This document shows, piece by piece, positions 5,808-12,485 of a DNA stretch of 13,747 bases (positions within the stretch are counted from its first letter, which is position 1; each line of letters begins with the position of its first letter). This DNA comes from CAZGMJ01 sp964649005 (GTDB lineage Bacteria > Planctomycetota > Phycisphaerae > Sedimentisphaerales > Anaerobacaceae). The DNA lies in contig CAZYMD010000136.1 of the NCBI GenBank assembly GCA_964649005.1, forward strand, positions 1 through 13,747, read 5' to 3'. Position numbers and translations under genes: made by a program. The notes beneath the pieces are model-generated. The model saw nothing but the letters and a program-made list of their open reading frames with translations. It did no database searches and had not been told where the DNA came from.

Positions 5808-7949
5808 TCAGCGTTCGATCTTGATGATGTACCATGTTGTTGCGACTTTTCCTAATTCGAGACGCCAGTTTCGGCCGTCTTCGCTCTGGCCTGGTTCGGG
5901 ATTTAATGGGTGGCCTTCGGCTGTCAATGGCGTGAGGCTTAGCTTTTTCGCCCTTCTGAGGTTATTGAGGGTTATAGTTCCCTTGACCGGTTCAATGACA
6001 ATCGGCCCGCTACCCCACTCGGCGATGGTCTGGCGGTCTTCCTTCCATTGAATGCCTGTGTTAGTGGCTAATGCGGTGGCAGTCAGCAACAATTTGTTCG
6101 ACTGCCATATTGTTTTATCGTCAAGTGAGGTCAGAACCAGCGAGCAAAAGTCGTTGCTAACATCTGCTTTAAAGTGGCTTAGCGGCTTGGCGCTGTCTTT
6201 AACAAAGCCTATAAGAGCCTGCGTGCAATCGGCGTTAACTTCGACTACTCCCTTGGCTTTGTCGGCGTTGCGCCATGCGATCTGCCCAGTATCGGCTTCG
6301 ATGTTGCTAAGCGACCCTCCCAGAGGATATGGCGAAGAAGGCGAACCGTCGATGGCGAAGCGTGTAGCATGTCGCAACGGAGTTGAGCGGTAGAAGTTCG
6401 GGGTGAAGAAGGGTCGGTTCCTCCTGTCAAACCGCATGGATTCGATCATTTGTGCACTTGTGTACGAGCGGGTGAGGCTCTGCTTGGCCGGGAGCAAGTC
6501 CTGTCGATGCCACATCAGAGCACAGGCATAGAGGTTAGTCATCTTGACCGGATCGTTGGAGAAATCGAACCAGCCCTTTTGTTGAATTCCATCGCCGGGC
6601 TTGTTTCTACGCCCTTGGCCGAAGCTGAACCAATAGATTCCGTCCCAGTCATGGAACAGCGAGTAGGCGGTTAGGATGGAGTATCCTTCGCAGGCGTATT
6701 CGTGTGGGAAGGGATGGTTCGTTTCGGAGATCGTAAAGGGCCGGCCGACAACGGGTGTCCTTGCAAACTGCGTAACCGTTGCATCGAGAGGATCGTTCAC
6801 CATAGGCGTATTCCTGATCCGCGTCTCGCTGCCAAGCTGCGGGTGCTCCCAGTAGCCGTGACTGTCAATGATATCGAACATCATGTTCGAGCACATATGC
6901 AGGTATCCGCTGATGCTGTCGTTGTGATCGGCTGAGCCAACCAGCATCGAGCGAACACCGAGTTTCTCCTTCAGCAGCTTCTTCATACCGGTGAAGAAGT
7001 CGAACTCGATAGACATGTAGAATGTCGCTTCACTGTGGAAACGAAACCCCGATGCCTGATCGAACTGTTCGGGCCTCAGTCGCGGTATCAAACGGCCAGG
7101 CTCGACCTTGGCCTCCTCACGGAGCAACTTCAACTGGTCAGCCGAGCGCATCTTTGGGAGCCATGCGTTGTATAGTTCAGCCAACTCGGTAGAATACGAG
7201 ATGGGAATGGGCGACCATGTGATACCAGCCATGTCGTCCCTGCCGACCAGCCGCTGGGTGACCCAACCTTCGAGCAAGGAGTTCTCGTTGACCATTTCCA
7301 CTACTGCAATTGCAGGCTCGTTACGATATTCGTTGCCGGTGTACTTGTTGAGGTGGGTCATGATCTGTGTAGCGTATTCATGCTGCAGCTCGATCAGTCG
7401 CTTGTTGAAGTACGTTGCAGATTTGCCTATCCCGAGGACTTCGTAGTCACGGACACCATCACCGGCCTTGTACTTTCGCAGGACATTGAGGTTGATGTTG
7501 CTATATATGCCGCGCTTTTTGAGTTCGGCAACGAAGAAATCGAACAAGTCCATGTTATTCGCATCGAGATGGCGCGTGTCGTCGCGGGACAGATCGATGG
7601 CGCTGCGGCCCCAGTCGGAATCCATATGGTGGAAACGGACGCAGTTGACGCCCATTCTGGCCAAGTCGCCGGCGATCTCTGTCGCCAGCTCCTTATTGGG
7701 GAAACAGTCCGGTCCGCAAATATTGACCCCCCAGATGCGGAAACGCTTGCCGTCGGGTTTGACGATGTGCTTTCCCTGCACTCTGAGAAAGCCGTTCTTG
7801 CCAGCGGGAGCATCGAGAAAACGCGACAGGTTGATGACCGAACCAGGTGTTTTCGACCAGTCGATGCCGAAGGGGACCAGTATCTCCTCCGCGTAGGCCC
7901 CTACTGATAATACAACCGTCATCAATACTATGATGATTTTAACTCTCAT
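5808..7949 (-). CDS. Secreted clan GH-A (GH5-like) glycoside hydrolase
   Basis: 713 residues from the ATG at 7949. An in-frame ATG at 8012 would add 21 residues that spoil the signal peptide; the chosen start gives a clean Sec signal (MRVKIIIVLMTVVLSVGAYA) with cleavage after AYA, and AGGA lies 9 bases upstream. Residues about 50-480 form a (beta/alpha)8 hydrolase: RFRIWGVNI (69-77), VRFHHMD (104-110), the acid/base NE pair N221-E222 on strand 4, HGY (364-366) on strand 6, nucleophile candidate E409 in ISETNHP on strand 7, and W440 in YWFSFGQ on strand 8. This is the clan GH-A pattern (retaining mechanism). Residues about 530-713 look like beta-rich accessory domains. The polysaccharide or glycoside target is unknown, and no known family is recognised with certainty. 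It is convergent to the isomerase-like gene and divergent from the hybrid kinase. Confidence 0.87.
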   Translation of the reverse strand: MRVKIIIVLMTVVLSVGAYAEEILVPFGIDWSKTPGSVINLSRFLDAPAGKNGFLRVQGKHIVKPDGKRFRIWGVNICGPDCFPNKELATEIAGDLARMGVNCVRFHHMDSDWGRSAIDLSRDDTRHLDANNMDLFDFFVAELKKRGIYSNINLNVLRKYKAGDGVRDYEVLGIGKSATYFNKRLIELQHEYATQIMTHLNKYTGNEYRNEPAIAVVEMVNENSLLEGWVTQRLVGRDDMAGITWSPIPISYSTELAELYNAWLPKMRSADQLKLLREEAKVEPGRLIPRLRPEQFDQASGFRFHSEATFYMSIEFDFFTGMKKLLKEKLGVRSMLVGSADHNDSISGYLHMCSNMMFDIIDSHGYWEHPQLGSETRIRNTPMVNDPLDATVTQFARTPVVGRPFTISETNHPFPHEYACEGYSILTAYSLFHDWDGIYWFSFGQGRRNKPGDGIQQKGWFDFSNDPVKMTNLYACALMWHRQDLLPAKQSLTRSYTSAQMIESMRFDRRNRPFFTPNFYRSTPLRHATRFAIDGSPSSPYPLGGSLSNIEADTGQIAWRNADKAKGVVEVNADCTQALIGFVKDSAKPLSHFKADVSNDFCSLVLTSLDDKTIWQSNKLLLTATALATNTGIQWKEDRQTIAEWGSGPIVIEPVKGTITLNNLRRAKKLSLTPLTAEGHPLNPEPGQSEDGRNWRLELGKVATTWYIIKIER

Positions 7950-8029
7950 TGTCGAGTATCCTCGAGATATGTTGCTCCTTTTACTCACGCCCACCCAGTC
8001 AGCCGTGCGCAATGTTCACTGACACACCA

Positions 8030-8058
8030 AGTATATCCCCTTCTTAAATACCATGCAA
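8030..8058 (-). promoter_or_regulatory. Candidate promoter for the glycoside hydrolase gene
   Basis: On the minus strand: TTGCAT (8058-8053, three of six matches), a 17-base spacer and TATACT (8035-8030, five of six). The predicted start near 8022 gives a leader of about 73 bases. The weak -35 would fit a promoter that needs an activator. Confidence 0.4.
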
Positions 8059-8167
8059 AAGGTTATTCAGCTTCATCGGACGTTACCTGACATCGTTGTC
8101 GCTTAGTTGGGCCCCCTTAAAAAGCTCCCTTTTAGGCTTCGGCAGCGTACAGAAATTACATCAGAAT

Positions 8168-8196
8168 TTGGCATCACGCTGAATGTGGAGTACAAT
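8168..8196 (+). promoter_or_regulatory. Sigma-70-type promoter for the hybrid kinase operon
   Basis: TTGGCA (8168-8173, five of six matches), a 17-base spacer and TACAAT (8191-8196, five of six), followed by an AT-rich stretch. Transcription would start near 8203, leaving a leader of about 200 bases before the kinase start, long enough for post-transcriptional control. Confidence 0.6.
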
Positions 8197-8399
8197 ATAA
8201 ATAGAGCAAGTGCAAATTAGGTTGGAACCCGCGGCACAAAAGTCCGATTTCCTGGCAAATTGGCCCTCGGACAGTCTTCCCTAAAAGAAAGAAAGAATTT
8301 TCCGTGGCAAGACATTCAAGCCTGACTGGTGAGCTGAAATACAGAATATTTCACACCACCGAGGCATAGTACTGATCTTGTCAATAGCCGGTTTAACTT

Positions 8400-8406
8400 G
8401 GGGGGG
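8400..8406 (+). promoter_or_regulatory. Seven-G tract serving as the kinase ribosome binding site
   Basis: A run of seven G (8400-8406) lies 5 bases before the ATG at 8412 and can pair with the CCUCC of 16S rRNA. The last G begins an in-frame GTG (8406-8408) that could also be read as a start, but that GTG overlaps the tract and has no spacing, so 8412 is favoured. Confidence 0.45.
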
Positions 8407-8411
8407 TGGCA

Positions 8412-11400
8412 ATGCAGGGACATTCAAAAGTGCCAGCAAGCCCATCGGGCACCGCCAACCGGGCGCCAGGAGCAGAAAACCCGCTGTATCGCATCATTCT
8501 GCTCGCCTTGCTCATCTGCGCCGGCCTCGTCCCGTCAATCCTGTTGTTCACTGGTATTAGAGAGTCCGAAAATAACAAGCTAAGGATGAGCTTCGAGCAC
8601 GCTGCACAAGAGAGAATCTTGGCACTAACCGAACGCATCGAGCAGAACTTCGAAGCACTGAACTGGATCCATGGTCTCTATGAAAATTCTCACGATGTGG
8701 AGAGATCGGAGTTTCAGAGATTCGTAAAGCCATATTTTCAGAGTCATCCCGAAATACAGGCTATCGAATGGATACCGCGGGTAAGGAATACCGAGCGTGC
8801 CGCGTACGAGTCCGCTGCACAAAAGGACGGCCTTGCAAACTTCCAAATTTCTGAAAGACAGATCCAGGGGAATATGGTGCGTGCCGCCACGCGTGAAGAA
8901 TATTTCCCTGTATACTTCGCCGAGCCATACAAAGGCAACGAAGCGGCCATCGGATTCGACCTCGCCTCAGAACCCGAGAGACTTCAGACTCTAAGGCGAT
9001 CTCGCGACAGCGGCCAATTGGCTGTTACAGAACCGATTGTCCTCGTCCAGGAAACCAATAACCAGTATGGCGTGCTGGCCTTAAAACCGGTCTACCGCAA
9101 CGGAACGACGCCGGATTCAGTTGCAGGCAGGCGAGAAAATCTCAAAGGCTTTGTGCTTATCGTATTGCGTGTAAGCTCTTTCCTAAACGAGGTCATGGCC
9201 AATTTTGAGCCATACCGAATGGATATTCATCTCTGCGATCCATCTGCTGAGTATGGGCGTTGTTTCCTCGGCTCACATCTTTCGCCTGACAGCACAAATG
9301 TTCCCGAGATACCTCACGAGCGTTGTGCCCGCGAAGAGCGGATTGAGACTACCGCTCTGCACGTGGCCGCTCCGCTGGCCGTGGGGGACAAGAGCTGGTT
9401 AGTTCTGTGCCAACCCGCTCGGGGCCTGTTCGCCTCGGGAAGAACCTCTGCACCGTGGATAGTGATGATATCAGGCCTCGGTCTGACTGCTGTGCTGAGC
9501 GTGCTTGCCTGGGTGGTTCTTCGATGGATGACTGATCGCGAAATGGCTCAAGGTCAGGCCGCACAACAGCAAAAAATGCTTGAGGCAATATTTAACGCCG
9601 CTCCGTTCGGCATGATCCTTGTCGATAGACAATTGGTCATCCGCAAGGCCAACAACGTTGTAGCCAAGCTGGTTGGTAGGGAAACCTCAGAACTTCTCGA
9701 TAGTCAACCAGGATCCGCATTAGGTTGTATCCATGCGAACGATGATATCAAAGGGTGCGGATACAGTTCGGCTTGCTCGAAGTGTATTCTTCGCGGCGCT
9801 GTCGAGGGAGTATTAGCTTCGGGACATGCGCTTAGTGCAACTGAAATCCAACCGAATCTTTTAATTAATGGAAACCATGTCAGCCCATACCTGGAAGCTT
9901 CTATCATACCCCTGGCGATAAATGAAAACGAATATGCGATGGTGTCCATATACAACATAACTGAGCGTAAGCACGTGGCCGAAGCGTTGCGAACGAGCGA
10001 GGCACGATTCAAACAGGTTGCCGAAAGTGCAGGCGAGTGGATATGGGAGATTGATTCCGAAGGCGTATATACCTATTCGAGCGGTGCTGTGGACAAGATC
10101 CTTGGATATAAGCCAGAAGATCTTGTCGGAAAGAAGCACTTCTATGACCTCTTTGCCTTGGAGCAAAAACAGAACCTTAGGAGAGCAGCCTTCGAGGTTT
10201 TCGACAGGAAAGAAAGCTTTAATGACTTCGTTAATGTCAACATCGCAAAGGACGGCAGCGCCGTAATCCTTCAGACCAGTAGCCTACCCATACTGGATGA
10301 GCATGGTAATCTTCTCGGGTACAGAGGCACGGATACTGATATTACAGATCGCAAGCGAGCAGAACAGGCGTTACAGCAGGAAAAGAAGACTTCTGACGAC
10401 ATCATCACCAGTATGCCTGGTGTCTTCTATATGTTGGATAAAAAGGGACGCTTTCACCGATGGAATAAAAATTTTGAAGAGACAACAGGCTATTCGAATG
10501 AGGAATTGGTTCACAAAAACGTACTCGATTTCTTTCAGGGAGAAGATAGAGAGCTGATCGCAACCAAAATCGAAAAGGTCTTTACTGAGGGCGAAGCGGA
10601 TGCAGAAGCACATATAGTGACCAGAAACGGCTGTAAAATCCCTCACTATTTCACAGGCCTGCGTACAATACTGGACTGCAAGGAGTACTTGGTGGGCTTT
10701 GGCGTCGATATTACTAACCGCAAACGTGCTGAACAACAGATAGAGAATGCCAGAACACAGGCCGAAGCGGCAAATCAAGCCAAAAGCCAATTCCTGGCCA
10801 ACATGAGCCACGAAATCCGCACACCGATGAATGCAATCATAGGCTTTGCCGATGCCTTGGCCGAGGGAGAGCTTACAGACGAGCAATGCGAATCCGTTGA
10901 GATCATTCGTGATTCGGCCCAAAACCTGCTCAGGCTCATCAATGATATATTGGACTCATCAAAAATTGAGGCAGGCAAGCTCGATGTTGAAATCGTCGAT
11001 TGCTCTCTGGCGCAACTGTTCAATTCGGTTGAGTCGATGACCACGCCAAAGGCAGAGGCAAAGGGACTTGAATTTGCAATAATTACCGCCGATGCTCTGC
11101 CTTCTCAAATACACACCGATCCAGCCCGTTTGCGGCAGTGCCTGATCAATCTGGTCACGAACGCCGTCAAGTTCACCGATCGAGGTCACGTTCATATAAA
11201 CGTCTCATTGCAACGCGATAATGATATCCCATTCATCCGTTTCGATGTTGATGATACGGGTATCGGTATCCCGGTGGATGAACAGAAGAAAGTATTTGAA
11301 GCATTCGTTCAAGCCGACGAGACTGCCTTTCGTAAGTATGGAGGCACAGGTTTGGGACTGTCAATCACAAAACAGTTGGGCGAGCTTCTCGGCGGACGCC

Positions 11401-11948
11401 TCTCTCTAACCAGCCAGCCGGGCAAGGGTTCGACGTTCTCACTCGTGATACCGGCCGGCCTTGACGTTGACGCCCAACCTGTTCTTGACAGAAACAGCGT
11501 TGCCCATATCTCGCAAGACCAGCGGAATCAATCACGCAAATCGACCTTCACTGGAAGCGTGTTGCTTGCCGAAGATGTTCCCGCCAACCAGATGCTCGCG
11601 AGCCTGCTGTTGAAAAAAATGGGCCTTGAAGTCACGCTGGCTGACGACGGCGCCGAGGCTGTCAGCAAGGCCCTGTCTCAGCCTTTTGATCTGATATTCA
11701 TGGATATTCAGATGCCCAACGTGGATGGATATGAGGCTACAATAAAACTGCGAGAAGAAGGGGTAACCACGCCAATAATCGCCCTGACCGCTCACGCAAT
11801 GAAGGGTGACCAGGAGAAATGCCTCAAAGCAGGCTGTAATGACTATTTATCCAAACCAATAGATCGTAACGAACTGCTTGAGGTAGTTGGAAAGCACATA
11901 TCTTCCGAACATCCGTGTGTGAGCCAAGCGATACATAATATCATTTAG
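8412..11948 (+). CDS. CHASE-PAS-PAS-PAS hybrid sensor histidine kinase with C-terminal receiver
   Basis: 1178 residues, numbered from the ATG at 8412. Membrane segments at about 28-48 and 350-371 flank a roughly 300-residue extracytoplasmic CHASE domain (EWIPRVRNTERAAYE, FPVYFAEPY, GFDLASEPER), a sensor for small ligands. Three PAS domains follow: about 386-520, 530-648 and 660-772, the last two ending in DITDRKRAE and DITNRKRAE. The first PAS has four cysteines, C439, C449, C455 and C458. HisKA carries SHEIRTPMN (H800). The ATPase has the N box N913/N917, G1 DDTGIGIP (about 947-954), the F box FEAFVQAD and G2 GGTGLGL. The receiver (about 1048-1161) has E1054, D1055, phosphoacceptor D1098 (MDIQMP), T1126 and K1148. 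No HPt domain is present, so the next phosphotransfer partner must be elsewhere. It is the first of three codirectional genes. The ligand is unknown. Confidence 0.93.
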   Translation: MQGHSKVPASPSGTANRAPGAENPLYRIILLALLICAGLVPSILLFTGIRESENNKLRMSFEHAAQERILALTERIEQNFEALNWIHGLYENSHDVERSEFQRFVKPYFQSHPEIQAIEWIPRVRNTERAAYESAAQKDGLANFQISERQIQGNMVRAATREEYFPVYFAEPYKGNEAAIGFDLASEPERLQTLRRSRDSGQLAVTEPIVLVQETNNQYGVLALKPVYRNGTTPDSVAGRRENLKGFVLIVLRVSSFLNEVMANFEPYRMDIHLCDPSAEYGRCFLGSHLSPDSTNVPEIPHERCAREERIETTALHVAAPLAVGDKSWLVLCQPARGLFASGRTSAPWIVMISGLGLTAVLSVLAWVVLRWMTDREMAQGQAAQQQKMLEAIFNAAPFGMILVDRQLVIRKANNVVAKLVGRETSELLDSQPGSALGCIHANDDIKGCGYSSACSKCILRGAVEGVLASGHALSATEIQPNLLINGNHVSPYLEASIIPLAINENEYAMVSIYNITERKHVAEALRTSEARFKQVAESAGEWIWEIDSEGVYTYSSGAVDKILGYKPEDLVGKKHFYDLFALEQKQNLRRAAFEVFDRKESFNDFVNVNIAKDGSAVILQTSSLPILDEHGNLLGYRGTDTDITDRKRAEQALQQEKKTSDDIITSMPGVFYMLDKKGRFHRWNKNFEETTGYSNEELVHKNVLDFFQGEDRELIATKIEKVFTEGEADAEAHIVTRNGCKIPHYFTGLRTILDCKEYLVGFGVDITNRKRAEQQIENARTQAEAANQAKSQFLANMSHEIRTPMNAIIGFADALAEGELTDEQCESVEIIRDSAQNLLRLINDILDSSKIEAGKLDVEIVDCSLAQLFNSVESMTTPKAEAKGLEFAIITADALPSQIHTDPARLRQCLINLVTNAVKFTDRGHVHINVSLQRDNDIPFIRFDVDDTGIGIPVDEQKKVFEAFVQADETAFRKYGGTGLGLSITKQLGELLGGRLSLTSQPGKGSTFSLVIPAGLDVDAQPVLDRNSVAHISQDQRNQSRKSTFTGSVLLAEDVPANQMLASLLLKKMGLEVTLADDGAEAVSKALSQPFDLIFMDIQMPNVDGYEATIKLREEGVTTPIIALTAHAMKGDQEKCLKAGCNDYLSKPIDRNELLEVVGKHISSEHPCVSQAIHNII

Positions 11949-11973
11949 GAGGTACGCTGAGACAGCTTCGTAC
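11947..11973 (+). promoter_or_regulatory. Orphan consensus Shine-Dalgarno and stem-loop after the hybrid kinase
   Basis: AGGAGGT (11947-11953) overlaps the kinase stop codon. No ATG, GTG or TTG follows at normal spacing. A CTG at 11957 would open an eight-codon ORF ending with TAA at 11981-11983. The bases GTACG (11952-11956) and CGTAC (11969-11973) can pair, with CTG-AGA-CAG forming an inner hairpin, so the end of the SD may be structured. It may affect translation of the small Cys-rich gene 24 bases further on, or be chance. Confidence 0.35.
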
Positions 11974-12006
11974 AACTGGATAAACCACATTGATCGAGGA
12001 AATAAG

Positions 12007-12306
12007 ATGTCTCTGAATCAACCAAATGCACCCGAACACAGGCAGAATTGCTGGCAGTTCAAACAATGCGGACGAGAGCCGGAGGGGGCAAGAGTCGCAG
12101 AGCTTGGGGTGTGTCCTGCCGCAATCGACACCTCCCACAACGGGACAAACCGCGGCAAAAATGCCGGTCGCTATTGCTGGAGTGTGGCCGGAACAATGTG
12201 CGACGGAAAATTACATGACATCTATGCCCACAAACTCTTATGTTGCATAGAGTGTGACTTTTTCAAAATCGTGCAGGAGCAGGAAACGAGGGAATTTGCA
12301 CACTGA
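12007..12306 (+). CDS. Small cysteine-rich two-CW domain protein
   Basis: 99 residues with eight cysteines: C15, C21, C36, C57, C65, C79, C80 and C83. Two Cys-Trp pairs, NCWQFKQCG (14-22) and RYCWSVAGTMC (55-65), plus ELGVCPAA, NRGKNAGRYCW and IECDFFKIVQE match the small proteins known as two-CW domain proteins. Their function is not established; the cysteine spacing suggests metal or Fe-S binding or a redox role, which is inference. There is no signal peptide or membrane segment, so it is probably cytoplasmic. The ATG follows GAGGA at 6 bases. It starts 58 bases after the hybrid kinase with no terminator, so co-transcription is likely and a link to that kinase's cysteine-bearing PAS domain is plausible. 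A spacer of 179 bases follows with no convincing promoter or terminator. Confidence 0.85.
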   Translation: MSLNQPNAPEHRQNCWQFKQCGREPEGARVAELGVCPAAIDTSHNGTNRGKNAGRYCWSVAGTMCDGKLHDIYAHKLLCCIECDFFKIVQEQETREFAH

Positions 12307-12485
12307 ATAATGACCGCGCCTGTGCAGAAATGCAGTCAACAGATATACGTGAAAAGGCAAGATCATGGACTATGCCTTACACCTTTAACGCTGCCTCCCG
12401 GTCCTCTCAACTGGTATCAAGGCAAAGCAGTAACCGTTGGGCAGGCAAATTGATTCGCAACAGCGCATACTGGAAATAGACTACG

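Larger units (their letters stand above)
7950..8411. other. Divergent intergenic region between the hydrolase and hybrid kinase genes
   Basis: No gene is supported in these 462 bases. They hold a minus-strand promoter candidate for the hydrolase (8030-8058), a strong plus-strand promoter candidate for the kinase (8168-8196), and about 200 bases of kinase leader. The leader contains an inverted repeat, GTCCGA/TCGGAC, at 8242-8247 and 8267-8272 with a 19-base loop. A strong SD-like AAAGGAG (minus strand, near 7975) is too far from the chosen hydrolase ATG and has no start codon next to it. No riboswitch class is recognised. Confidence 0.55.

Noticed and set aside
8203..8400. Riboswitch (for example c-di-GMP type) in the long kinase leader
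   Set aside because: No known riboswitch core sequence was recognised; only one long-loop inverted repeat is present.
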